Shown here: one piece after another, positions 11,106 through 22,776 of the stretch
Numbering within the stretch: the first letter of the stretch is position 1
How the letters are laid out: every line of letters starts with the position of its first letter
Assembly: GCA_039619475.1 (NCBI GenBank)
Contig: CM077115.1
Coordinates: 59,030,864 to 59,094,863, forward strand
DNA length: 64,000 bases
Origin: Icerya purchasi
Taxonomy: Eukaryota; Arthropoda; Insecta; Hemiptera; Monophlebidae
Direction: 5' to 3'
Position numbers and translations under genes: made by a program
The notes under the pieces: generated by a model
Told to the model about the DNA's origin: nothing
Databases searched by the model: none
Seen by the model: the letters and a program-made list of their open reading frames with translations, nothing else

Positions 11106-11909
11106 AACCTTAGATGGAAATCCTCATACAACGGCAAGAGATTAGAGGATGGGATTTTTTTGAAGAAGAAGCATCAACCCGAGCCAGGAGTCTGTTACAG
11201 AGTAGAAGTGTGTTACCATCGGCGGGCTACTGTCAATCAACAGTTTTGCATAAACGACACTGTCAAACCTTTTTCCTTTACCTATATATACCGACAATAA
11301 AAATGCGCGATGATAAGTACGGAAAAAAGTGTTTAAATGGGGAAAACGATGAAATTGCAGGTGAAGGACAAATGGAGGTGAGATTGTTTGTAAAATAACG
11401 TGTCAGATATGATTAGATCCTGAACTGCAGCTGTCAAAAAGAGTGGTTCGTCTTAAAAACAAGCAAAATAGAGAGCGCAGATTATCAAAAGGATGAGCCG
11501 ACACAGACTGCGGTTTGATGCGTCAGCAAAACGGAAAGAATGAAGAATAACTAACAAGCGACTTGTAGCGAGAGGATAGCGTAAAACAAGTTCGGAGCAG
11601 GAAGAAAGTTATTCCTCCATGTACTTAAAGTCATTAGCAGAGGTATCGAGTGTGCTCCGTACAAACTTCGAAAGTTGCATCCTTTTAGAAATTACTGTTT
11701 ACTTTTAAAACGCTTTTACTCATTGTAGTAAATAAAAGTAGAAACGACAAGACTGTATTTGCGTTGCTCGTAAGCAAGCGTATAAACTTAATAAATTACA
11801 TACAGATAAAAGGCCAAATATCCGCGCTAAAGTTAGTCATACATCAAACGTTACTTGGCAATAGTTATATTTACCGCTACGATTGTAAGCAATAAACTTT
11901 CTCCTTGTG

Positions 11910-11912
<3 letters not shown>
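11106..11912. other. No gene seen
   Basis: Mostly unique-looking sequence. Nothing recognised on either strand. Confidence 0.4.

Positions 11913-11956
<44 letters not shown>
11913..11956. repeat. (TA)n microsatellite
   Basis: Uninterrupted TA repeat of about 44 bases. Confidence 0.95.
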
Positions 11957-11958
<2 letters not shown>

Positions 11959-12222
11959 TATCTGTATATTTCGCGAATTAAAACAAACCAGCTCGTCAGG
12001 CAGATTACAAATTTTATTCGTAAACAGAGCGATTACGGAGAGCGGTCTCTGATATTACGCTCCTAGAATAAATACTGTTAAACTGCGCCCTTTCGTTGCA
12101 TTAATAAGGAAAATACTATATAGTAAGTCGACCACCTCCTATTAGATATAAAATCATTTTCGAAATATCGAAATAAAAAAAAAAAAACTACAGTGCTACA
12201 CAATAACGGATTCATTATTCTC

Positions 12223-12226
<4 letters not shown>

Positions 12227-12255
<29 letters not shown>
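12227..12255. repeat. (AT)n microsatellite
   Basis: Uninterrupted AT repeat of about 29 bases. Confidence 0.93.
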
Positions 12256-12261
<6 letters not shown>

Positions 12262-13254
12262 CATGTATGCCAGTGGTATAGTACGTGCCTCAAGGTCGTA
12301 AGTATTCTCTGTTAAACGGTGTATACATCTTAAGTAGATTTATTAGGGCCGCCTGCAGGTGAACTATCTTTTTGAAATTCTGTGTCGGATGAGACCTGCA
12401 CATAGGCGAAGATGGAATATAGGTTAAAATAACCGCAAGGTCCCTCTGAATCGTATGTTTTTCGCATTGGCAAATTGGATTACTGTTAGAGTCAGGTAAA
12501 CTTCCGCCGCAATAGCATCCTGTCCCCTGCTTTTATGCGCAGCAGGGCTAAATCGTCGATTATTAAAATCCGTACCAGTGCTTATATTCGTAGCCGGTAT
12601 ATTCTTCTAACCGCTTAAAACTACGAGGATCGATTATCTCGGGAGCGCTGATATTTTTCTTCGAAACATGTTTATAATTTTTGCTTATATATAATGGGGG
12701 GGTATTCCAGTCTAGAAATATGAAAAAGTCGAAATTTTTTTTTTTTTCATATTATGAATTTTGAGTGAATATTTTATTTATTAAGTGTAAAATGGATAAA
12801 ATAAAGGTAACAAAGGAAGTGCTGTGCGTCCAAATGGACAAAAATACATTTAGACTGTCAGGCGGGACGCAATTCGGATTGAATGCAGTAAAATCCGAGC
12901 TTCTGATGCTTCAAAGGAATCTAAGAGACTGCTCATCTAGTTTTAGAACTTCAGAAAATGTACAGTCTGAACTAGCAGAAGGTCCACATTGTATGAGAAT
13001 CGCCGATTAAGAAAATGTAAGTATAACGTGTACCGTTCTATAGACTGTTTGAAACTTTACTTGAATCTTTCAAGACTTGAAACGAGTTTTTCTCGAAACT
13101 ACTTTTTTCAACACGGTTGACACGATATCTCAAGTTCTAATAAATCGATTTACTTGAAATTGGAAATTAATCTTCTTTATATATATCCCTCTATAGTCCC
13201 TACCAGAATAAAGGCAAAATTTTTACTATTTTTAAAAAATTTAGAAAAGTCAAA
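12256..13254. other. No gene seen
   Basis: No supported feature. A T-run at 12737-12748 is the only notable low-complexity tract. Confidence 0.4.
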
Positions 13255-13542
13255 AAATTATCAAATCTTTTCCCTCCCGACTGTCTTCATTGTGGCAAAA
13301 AGGGCTTAACGGTTGATCATATTTTCACATGCTCAAAGACAGCTTTTCTCCGACTCTCTCTCCATATTCCTTCAAGCCGTGTTCTAGTTCTTAATGATTC
13401 CTCTAACTTCATAGATAAAACAATAAATTTCATTAAACAAGTCAAACTTTTCCATCTCATTTAACCTCATTTCTTTCCTAATTGAGCCGTGAAGCCCTCT
13501 GTGCAGCTATGTGGCTCATTAATTGAATAATAAAAAAAAAAA
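13255..13542 (+). mobile_element. LINE 3' end with poly(A), Cys/His-knuckle C-terminus
   Basis: From 13264 one frame reads PPDCLHCGKKGLTVDHIFTC, the CxxC...H...C knuckle that ends RNase H-bearing and Jockey-like LINE ORFs. It continues to a stop at about 13462-13464. A 3' UTR and an A-run ending at 13542 follow. The 3' UTR differs from families A and B, so this is a third family. Only about 66 codons of the ORF are present. The A-run touches the R1-clade fragment that follows. Confidence 0.8.
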
Positions 13543-14721
13543 TCTGTCCTTGGTCCCACCTTATGGAACATATTATATTCTTCTGTGCATCACAAGATTG
13601 AAACATATTGTAAATTCTTTAATAGCAGCTGCTCTCTGATATCCTACGCTGATGACCTCTGCCTGGTGTTTGAGGTTACTAACCACTTTGATTATAAGCA
13701 AATGTCTTTAATTATAGAATACTTAAATGAAACAGTCAACTGCCTAGGACTATCCTTCTCTGTTTCCAAATGTTCATACTCTGTGTTTGGAAGCAAAGAA
13801 GTAATAGAGAAAATTCACGACCTAAAACTTCTCTCTGATCAGGGCTTGCAACACACAAATTTATTGAAATACCTCGGAATTCTCATAGATAGTAAACTTA
13901 CTTTTCTGCCCCACCTTAAATATATCAAAACCAAATGCGATTCTCTGTTTAGCAGTATCAGTCGACTGCAACATAACTGTTGGGGTTTACGTTACTCTGA
14001 ACGAATCGTTTTATACAAGGGTTTAATTCAATCCTTATTTGGCTATGGAGCTGCTACTTACGTTAATCATAAGGTGTTGAAAAATGTCAATAGCTATCAG
14101 AGAAGGTTTCTCCTCAACATTGCATCTCTTTATAGAACTACATCTACATCCGCAGCTTGTGTTATCACTGGTATATTTCCTATGGATTTATACATTACAG
14201 GCAGGGCTATCACAAGCGAGTATCGGATTCGCAAGGATGTTAAATTGCTCACATCTCTGAACCTAATAAATAATAATTTGGTTGAAACTGTTAATTACAA
14301 CTCCTCTATATTACTTAAAAAGCAAGTTCTACAGACTATAATAGCTGAATGGCAGAGGAGATGGGCTGCTGATCATACTGGAAGGAAAACCTATTATTTT
14401 CTCCCTAGTATTTCAGACAGGCTAAGGATGAGTAAAATTAATATCAATTTCTATAGCGCTCAGGTACTTTCTGGGCATGGAAAGTTTGGTTCCTACCTGT
14501 ACAGGTTCCGACTTGTCAGCAGCCCAGGCTGTACCTGCTGTTCTCTTAATATTATTGATGACGTTGATCATTTTCTCTTTGATTGCCCCATGTTTAGTTA
14601 CTTACGTTCCAAGTTCAATATTATGAAAACTAACCCCACCCCCATTAATAGAACAAATCACTACCCCTTACTTAAGTTTGCTGAGGCGGCTTTGAGGCGT
14701 AAGTTTCAACTGAGTAATTAA
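13543..14721 (+). mobile_element. R1-clade LINE, 5'-truncated, open reading frame intact to its stop
   Basis: The open frame starts inside reverse transcriptase motif B (SVLGPTLWNILYSSV, normally preceded by QG). It has the catalytic SYADDLCLVFE block, then LKYLGILIDSKLTF, LIQSLFGYGAATY and a thumb region. It ends in AQVLSGHGKFGSYLYRF, SPGCTCCSLN and DDVDHFLFDCPMF, the GHGxFxxYLxR plus Cys/His tail typical of the R1 clade, which lacks RNase H. The frame runs about 390 codons without a stop, unusually clean for this window, so it may be relatively young. Finger motifs and the endonuclease are missing, so it is not autonomous. The exact 5' junction is the A-run of the preceding LINE tail. Confidence 0.92.
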
Positions 14722-16220
14722 ATCATTTCTGTTAAATCCAAACATTTACGAAACCCTATTATTCAGGATTATCTGCTTTCTCTTCACAACTCATCCTAAC
14801 TTAATTTAACTTAATGTAACTTAATTTAACTTAATGTAATTTTATTTAATTTTATTTAATTAATTTAATTAATTTATTTATAAATTGTAATTCAGTGATA
14901 GCCATTAAGTTTTGTTTCATTCAAGTCGTTAATTTCTTTTTGATTAAATATTAGTAGCTTATTATAGTTATAGAATTACAATTCTCACGTATGCACTAAA
15001 TCAAACGTTATCCCAACAACTTTTATTTTCGTACATTACGGCTACTGTATTTTACCTTTCTTATTATTACAGATAATTTAACTAAGAATGTAATATAGCA
15101 ATTAAATACTTTAATTTTCTTGGTAATAGTTGGGACTATGTTCTTTATCATCCTAACTAATACCCACAATTTATCTATAAGTACACTTTTGCAAAGGACC
15201 TCTCACACACAACTCTTTTTTTTTTTTTTTTCTTTTTATTTTTCGTTTTCATCCTTTCATTAATCCTAGACTGTTAGCTTGAGTTCATAGTTACAATACA
15301 CATACAGTCCTCTGCACCTTTATACACTTATTTTCTTAATATACGGTTTATTTAAAAAAACAAAAAAAAAAAAACAAATAAAAAATCGACGTTTTTCTTC
15401 AAACAGTCGCCGTTTTACGAGAATTTTTTTTTTTCTTCTCTGAGGTTATAACCTTACTGATTAGGAATCTTTTTTTTTTTTTTTTTTTTTTTTTTGTTTC
15501 AGATGACTAGAAGGGTTGGAATCGTGTCAACCAGGACAGGCTCTTTCTTTTTACCCTTTCACTTCATCAGCCTGTAACTTTGTGAATTTTGAATTTTGAT
15601 AATTTTTTTGTCGATTCTTAAAACACGAATAAATAAATGGTAAAAAAAATTGACAGTAAAAATATTTATTGTTTTTTTTTACTTTTTTATTGAGCTTGAA
15701 AAAACCTCCTAAATTCGAGACTAGAATACCTCCTTAATGCAATACGAAGCACTAAGCCTAGTACCCCTCTGCCGCAACTCGTCTTTAGAGCGTTTTTTTC
15801 TGATTAGCCATAATTTTAAGGCCAATTTTGATAAGATTTTGCGATATTGCTACTTTCATGTTTGTCGCCGTCGTAGCGTGTGTTGTCACAAGTACACAGA
15901 TGCGCGCATCTCCTAATTTTTCCATTAGCCGAGAAAAAAAGATATACGATATTATACCTGTTTTTTGCGCTGTCTCTCTCACGCAGAACGATACTTTATC
16001 GTAGATGGCAAATAGAGCGCGGGAAAACGCACGGACACGTCCGCCCGCGTCGCTAGATGGAACACTGAAGAGCTTTATACATCTTCTAAATTCATTCGTA
16101 AACAGAAGAATGAGCTTTTTGAGCAATTTGTCTATTGTTATCTAAGTGAGTTATAGCAGCGGTAAAGAGGTCTGGATAAAGTGGTTGTAGCAGCCGACCA
16201 AGTGGGGCTAGCCGAATGGG

Positions 16221-16283
16221 ACCGTTCCGACCGTACCAATCGTGCCAACCACGCCGACCATGCCGACCATGCCGACCGTACCG
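16221..16283. repeat. 9-base tandem repeat, seven units
   Basis: Seven 9-base units of the ACCATGCCG type. A 10-base direct duplication, AGTGGGGCTA, lies before it (16201-16210) and after it (16284-16293). Confidence 0.85.
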
Positions 16284-16798
16284 AGTGGGGCTATATTTAT
16301 TTTTAAAGGTTCGCCAATGAGCAGGACGAAAGCAATTTCTGATTTCCTCAACGCTAAAACCACATACTATTGTTGCCGAATGAGCACGGTAAATAGTCCT
16401 TCTCGGCCAACTAAAAGCTGTTACTCGCTTCTATAGCTACAACTTTTTACGTTGCACCCCATCCGACGACGGCACTCTTCTTGTACGATTTTTCTCCTAT
16501 CCCCCCCTACACGTGTAAGTTTATTATTTTTTAAATATCTTTTTTTGTTTTCACCGCGATCCCCGGCTTCAGTTCAGCTATTAAAAATCTTACACGCCCT
16601 CCTCCGGTACGAACGGGTTTTTTCGAATTTTTACTCCGACAATTTTGACGGAACGAAAAAAAAAAATCATTTTTTCCAGGTGATTTGTTTACGCGCAACC
16701 AGCACGAAACAGGGACGCTAGTGAAAGTCCCTTGTTTTAAAATTAACAAATAACATGATATGTGGAATTCTAATTGTTGTGTCCACCAGGCGTACCAC

Positions 16799-16819
16799 TC
16801 TCTCTCTCTCTCTCTCTCT
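16799..16819. repeat. (TC)n microsatellite
   Basis: About 21 bases of uninterrupted TC. Confidence 0.93.
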
Positions 16820-17090
16820 GTATAACGCTTAGAGCTCGTAATTTTCTTATCCCATTTTCTAAAGGGAAATATTAATTTTTCCTTTTATTTCCCATCGCAT
16901 GATCAGTAACTGCATCCATTTAACATGATATTAAAATTATCTATAATTAATAATTAGCAGAACCTTCGTCTGCGTAAACAGGAGCGAAAATTCTTTTCAG
17001 AATTCAATCATACAGCTTTAAGCTCATTTCGTTTTTTCTTTAATGACATATTCCCATTTAACTTCTTGACGCTTTCTTTTTTGTCAAATC

Positions 17091-17091
<1 letters not shown>

Positions 17092-17130
<39 letters not shown>
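17092..17130. repeat. (TAA)n microsatellite
   Basis: About 39 bases of TAA. Confidence 0.95.
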
Positions 17131-17133
<3 letters not shown>

Positions 17134-18003
17134 TGATATAGACCGCTTAAATTAAACCATTCTGGTCGTCTAGAAATGTAACATGTCGATTCCGTTTGTT
17201 TATCTAATTTTTCCGGTAGGACCATTTTGTTGCATTCGTAATTGAGAGTGGATTCTTTTCTTTTCTTAATTAACGGCTTACGAATTAAAGATGGTGTTTA
17301 CGTTTAATATTTTTACCCCGCAACTGCTTATACGAGCAAAACACGCATTATAATAATTCGACGCTGTCCTTATTATTTATATTTTTCGGTCAGTCCTGTT
17401 GATCTTTTTAAGAACTGTTCAATTTCTACTTAATTTAATTAAATTATTAATTGCGACAGAACTCTTCTTTTTAATAAACTATGAAACTGGAAAATCCAAT
17501 TTTTTTTCAAGCTATCAATGTTTTCCTTTTCGCTTCCTCCGGCGATAAAATGTGCAAAAAACATATGTAAAGAACAATAAATATTATAATTTGAACTAAC
17601 AAAATAAAATGAAACTTGAAATTACATGTGCCGCAACTTCATACTAGTACTTCCTGGGAAAACCGAATTAAATTATAACACGTTTATCGATATTCAATAT
17701 TTCTTGACAATTTCATTATTAATATTGAAATTGCAATAAGAATAATATCGATATTATTAATTCGATCAATGATTGACAAAAAAAACAACTTCATAATTTA
17801 TTTTTTTTTTTTTTTACGGAATGTACACGTACATAAATTGGCAAGAATAATTTTTTAAGGGTTTTTTTCTTTTTTTTTATAAATCATTTACAGTTATTAG
17901 ATAATCGCGAGTTCTAGGCATTTTTGTTTTTTTTCCGCAAAAATTATTAAGACATAATTAACCGGTTTTACACATATGCTTAAAAATAAATTAACTCAAC
18001 GTA

Positions 18004-18322
<319 letters not shown>

Positions 18323-18638
18323 AGTGAGTTATATTCTTTTTAAAAGTACTATTAAAAAACTTTTTTTTTCTTTTTCCAACGAAAAAAAGTTTCGCGATAA
18401 GAAAATACTTCAAAATGCTAGGCGCAGCAGAGTGGTACTTTTAAACATTTTGGAGCGTTAAAGTTGTTTCACAAATTAGGTACAAAATAATTGGGTTAAA
18501 CATTTTTCCCGCCAATAATTCGTTTGGCATATTATTCTTAGAATGTTTTTATATCGTTTAAGAAAAAAAAAAAAAAAAAATAATCGAAATATTTTTTCCC
18601 CAGAGGCGTGTGTTAAACCCCTTAATGTTTCTCTGGTC
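18323..18638. other. No gene seen
   Basis: Short AT-rich spacer with an A-run at 18564-18580. Confidence 0.4.
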
Positions 18639-18651
18639 CAAAATTCTTGAT
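18639..18651. repeat. Target-site duplication, left copy
   Basis: CAAAATTCTTGAT, identical over 13 of 13 bases to 19804-19816. It brackets the LINE-U2 chimeric insertion. Confidence 0.9.
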
Positions 18652-19754
18652 TTTTTTTTTTTTTTTTTTTTTTTCCCTAAGATTGTATATGAGGGTTTCC
18701 ATGTGCCGTGTTTAACTACTGGGGCTATTACAGCACATGGAGCCTACTTAAGGGGATTAAACGCGATAGTACAGATCGCTGCTCCGCATGTAAGCTAATA
18801 CAGCTGCGACCGCGGGCGGAGCATTTGACAGTATCGTAGAAGTAGAGGAAGTGGTGAAGTGCATGGATCGTGGTACTGCAAAAGAGGGACATTCGAGAAG
18901 TAGGTGATTGGTGGATGGGGCGCTCGGTTGACTACAAAAGGGGCAGACATTTGGGGGTTCCTAACTCGTGAATATGTAGCCGTGCGAGAGGGTTGTATGT
19001 CCTATTCGGAGACGATTCAGGACAGAAAAATCTCTGCGAGAAACTCCGTTTGTGGGCCACCAAGGCTCCGTGGTTGTTTTTATGCTTCGGAGAAATGTAC
19101 TTGAAGATCTCCATTCCTGTTGCCATTCTTCTCCAGTTTGCTGCATAAATAAATGAGCCAATGTAGGGGGAAGGGGGGGGGGGGGTTGTGTGGCATTGGA
19201 GAGAGCAATGTCGCCTGAGCTGCTCGATTGACACGCTCATTGCCCGGAATCCCAACATGAGCCGGCACCCATAGGAAGGACATTTTGGAGTTTAAATGTG
19301 ATAACCTGTATAATAGGTAATGTACCTTCCTTACCAAAGGGTTGTTGGATTTAATCCCCGAGATGAGTTGAAGGGAGTTTAGAGAGTCAGTTATGAGTAG
19401 GGCCTTTTGGGACTGGGGGTTGCTATCGGTATAGTGTTGGATGCAAAAGACTATCGCGTATATTTCAGCGTCCAGTGCTGTACAGCAATCGTGCAGTCTA
19501 ACTGACTCTGCTGCCCCTGAGACTTCGAAGGAGCATGCCGCCGGTGACTGATAACCTATTGCCTTCGCTCCATCTGTGTAGAGGCATGCATGGTCTGTGT
19601 AGCTCGCTATGATATTTGTTGCTATTTGTGCTATGTTTGGGGGGTATTGAGCTTTGTTAAATTTTGTCAGCGATATGTTGATGTTTGTGATTGGCTGACT
19701 CCAAGGTGGTGCGGTTGCTGCGAAGTCTGGCAGAGTTTTTGGGATTGAAAAGAT
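18652..19754 (-). mobile_element. Family-A LINE, 5'-truncated, with readable RNase H domain
   Basis: Read on the minus strand. An open frame begins at 19754 (RIFSIPKTLPD) and gives a recognisable RNase H: CLYTDGAKAIG (first Asp), ALDAEIYAIVFCI (Glu), KALLITDSLNSL (Asp) and SFLWVPAHVGIPGNERVN. The usual final D/N region is eroded (NERVNRAA for NExAD). After a frame change at the G-run near 19170-19185 come WWPTNGVSRRDFSVL, RLRIGHTTLSHGYIF and, after one stop, NVCPFCSQPSAPSTNHLLLECP, the terminal Cys/His knuckle. The 3' UTR and a poly(A) tail (T-run 18652-18674 on the plus strand) follow. The reverse transcriptase is missing by 5' truncation. Its 5' end is joined to a U2 snRNA fragment, and the pair share one target-site duplication. 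Confidence 0.9.
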
Positions 19755-19803
19755 TCGCTTCTCGGCCTATTGGCTAAAATCAAAGTGTAGTATCTGTTCT
19801 TAT
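19755..19803 (+). ncRNA. U2 snRNA 5' fragment (retro-copied pseudogene)
   Basis: The plus strand matches about nucleotides 2-49 of U2 snRNA with three or so differences: TCGCTTCTCGGCC, then TTGGCTAAAATC, then the branch-point-recognition segment GTGTAGTATCTG, then TTCTTATCA. The match stops there: stem IIa, the Sm site and all later U2 sequence are absent. It is not a working gene. Its 5' end faces the 5' end of the minus-strand LINE. Its other edge shares CA with the right target-site duplication. The extra A in ATCAAAGTG is a feature I recall from insect U2. Confidence 0.88.
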
Positions 19804-19816
19804 CAAAATTCTTGAT
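19804..19816. repeat. Target-site duplication, right copy
   Basis: CAAAATTCTTGAT, the same 13 bases as 18639-18651. It lies directly beyond the U2 fragment, so the fragment is inside the inserted unit. Confidence 0.9.
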
Positions 19817-19905
19817 GAAAGTCTGAGAGTTGTTGAAAGTCATTCTTAAAATTTAATCACGGTATGAAGTGAAAATATGATGTTGATCGATGCGTTTGAT
19901 CTATA

Positions 19906-20338
19906 CATGGAACCAAGGCCGTGTCCACGGGGAGGAGGTTAACCCCCCCCCCATGAGAACTGAAATAGTTATTATAAATACAAAAAAAATCTGAAAAAAA
20001 TCAAAAATTTAAAATAAACATTGATGATTTTTTAGAGTGTTTTTACCTACCTTTAAAAGAAAAACGAAAAAAAAAACTTCACATATTTAGGTACTTCATT
20101 AATATTTTATGCAAAATTTTTTATTACGAGTATAATCAACAACGTATGTAATTTTTATTAATATTCACATAGGGGTAATTCTTTTATGTAAATTATTGAT
20201 ATATAAATCAAAATGATGGAAATTATTAACAGTACGAATATTAGTGAAAAACGTATTGTTATTTATAAAATAAATATGTAAAGAAAATTTTCAAAACCCC
20301 ACCCTTTCCAAAATTCTGGGCACAGGCCTGCATGGTAC
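19906..20338. mobile_element. hAT-type non-autonomous element (MITE) with 8-base target duplications
   Basis: The element proper is 19914-20330 (417 bases). The left end reads CAAGGCCGTGTCC. The reverse complement of the right end reads CAGGCCTGTGCCC, a typical hAT terminus. The flanks are CATGGAAC (19906-19913) and CATGGTAC (20331-20338), 7 of 8 identical, fitting the 8-base duplication hAT elements make. G/C runs just inside both ends also pair. The interior is AT-rich and non-coding, so movement would need a transposase supplied from elsewhere. Confidence 0.75.
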
Positions 20339-20451
20339 AGCGCTGAAGAAAAAATGGGGAAACATGTTTTAACCGCTGGAAGAAAAAGAAAAGGTACTTT
20401 TTAAAAAATCGTTTTGGAGGATTTGCATATAGATAATGTACCCCTGGTAAA

Positions 20452-20570
20452 AAAGATAAAGTAAGTCCGATACATGTCCCTGGTAAGGTATCATGCATTC
20501 TGAAATTTTAAAATTTTCATAATTTATTTAAGGATCTAATGGATCTAAGGAAAATACCGAGCCTTTCTAT
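20452..20570 (+). repeat. Dispersed repeat R, copy B (short)
   Basis: Carries AAAGTAAGTCCG, GGTAAGGTATCATGCATT and CTAATGGATCTAAGGAAA, in the same order as copies A and C. The rest of the unit is absent. Confidence 0.62.
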
Positions 20571-21979
20571 GGTATTATTTTTTGACAGGTGTGTGCACAT
20601 AAAGTTGATGGTGCGTGAGCTTTTAGTACTAATAATTTTTACCGCTACGTCACAATCATTTTCGTCATTATATTCAATTAAACAGATTAGTAATTATGCG
20701 CATGAATGTGTTGGTCATTGTGGTAAACGCTATCGCATTATTGTCAAGTTATAGTCATTACCTATAATCGTAGTGCTACGGTCAGATAGTCAAAAAACAA
20801 AATACTACTGCATTTACATTTCTAGATTCAAAAGTAGTAAGTAGTAATGATTGAATTGCATCAGTCGCGTGGGAGGCAATCGCGCAAACTATCCATCATC
20901 GTGTGTACGCAGATATCAATGTACAAATATATGCACGGTGTGGGATATGCGGATCATTTTTCGCCATCAAAACCCGTTATGTACCCAACTTCAATTTTTA
21001 CATAGCCTCAAAGAAACCTCGGATAGCAGTAAAATTACAAAAAATTACAAAACATTCAAAAATACCGCACACATTTCTATTTTATAGTTGCCGGTAAACG
21101 TATAAATTACATTACATGCATATTACTCGTTCGCTGGTAATTATAATGTGAATATACTTCGTTCGATTACTAGTAATTATTTCAGGTATTATTAATCCTA
21201 AATAACGTTGTTGGAAAAATTTCTTATTTCTTTTATAACAAATCTCGAATGAACCATCGGAGGAGATGTTTTTTTTTTATAACACGGATGTGTCCTACAT
21301 CAAGTATCGCAGTTTGAAAGCAATAAAAAAATGATGTGTGACCCATTTGCAGACTGTTCAGAATAGTAAATTATTTGCGAATAACTCTCCAACTGAGAGG
21401 TCTGGAAAGCACTATTTTAATTCCGTTCTTTTAAAGATGGACGGACAAATGAAAAAGTATAGTATCCGATGGTGCTGGAGGAAAAGTTATGAACCAAGTT
21501 ACCTGATTAACTCGTTCATCACTCGAGATACTTAAGACCTAAAGAAAGAAAGGCTTAGAATTCGAATTCAAACTATAGAGATAATAATAATTTCACAAAC
21601 TCATTTTTCACCTCATTAAAGTAAAATATTTCTCGCTCGAACTTTAAAAAAATATACAGAATTTTATATACTGATCAGTTGCGTAAATTATGTACCTCTT
21701 TTGTAAGATTTAATTTAACCCAAGTAATTAGCCAGCTATTAGGTTCTATGGCATCAATACAGCATATAAACAAATATATACAGTATTCGCCATAAACTGC
21801 ATAAAAAAAAATCTATTACATGTTTCTCCCATATAGCATTATTAATGCGATGATTTCGAATGTTTTTATTTTTTCCGTTTTGTAAACTGCTAAAAGAGAT
21901 TTCGAAAATGTTAGTTCCATAAATAAAAGGAAAAACATTACACAGCTACGAAAAAAACAAAAAAACCCAAAAACGAATA
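20571..21979. other. No gene seen
   Basis: AT-rich. Nothing recognised on either strand. Confidence 0.4.
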
Positions 21980-22168
21980 GTTTTATAGTTTGGATTCACG
22001 TCTCCTGAGACGCCATCACTACTACAATCCCTCAAACGCCCACATTTTACAGTAGCGATGCGGCGTTTGCTCTACACAGCAGTGATTTATTTATAGCTTT
22101 CCAACGTTAGTGGTTTTCAAATTTCACATTTTGTTGCACTCACACACTTAATTTCTGTTTCTCACACC
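21980..22168 (+). repeat. 189-base direct repeat P, copy 1
   Basis: Starts GTTTTATAGTTTGGATTC and ends CTCACACC. It matches 23645-23833 over its full length at roughly nine bases in ten. Inside are a short palindrome GTCTCCTGAGAC and a larger fold: ATCACTACT and CAAACGC pair with GCGTTTG and AGCAGTGAT. No coding content and no named family recognised. Confidence 0.88.
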
Positions 22169-22221
22169 CTCGTGCACTTTCCCCTTGAATATACATATAT
22201 ATATATATATTCATAAGCTTC

Positions 22222-22246
22222 TGTGTGTGTGTGTGTGTGTGTGTGT
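22222..22246. repeat. (TG)n microsatellite
   Basis: About 25 bases of uninterrupted TG. Confidence 0.93.
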
Positions 22247-22741
22247 TACAGCAGTGTTGAATAGTATATATGTTATTAGAGGTTGTCTGTGGAAATGGAT
22301 GGATCGGTAACGAAATGTTCAGTACTGTCTATAGCGTAGTTTTTAGTAGGCTTATCAGTTGTTCAATTTCTTGTCGCGATATTTAACTAACGGTACAAAA
22401 CCAAAACAAGAAAAAAAAACGGTACAATGATCTGAATAGTAGTAAAAAAACATACCACTTCTTCTTCGAAAGTTTTTATTAAATATTAAATTTAAAATCA
22501 TTTCGATACCGTATGTGCAAAATTTTCCTCAAAAATTAATTATTAAAGTAAAATTGAATTTGTTCCATTTTATATCTAGAACACACGGTGTACATCGCTG
22601 CATACAAAATGCCAGATAAAAAGGCTATTTAACGTTAATTTGAATCTGAAGAGAGGAACTAAGAATGAAAGCGTTTTTTATTTCTTTTTCTATTAGTTCA
22701 TGTGGGTAACGACAGTTATAATAAGTAATGCAATTAGTTAC

Positions 22742-22770
<29 letters not shown>
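22742..22770. repeat. A-run of 29 bases
   Basis: Twenty-nine consecutive A. It could be a retroposon tail, but no element upstream is recognised. Confidence 0.9.
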
Positions 22771-22776
<6 letters not shown>

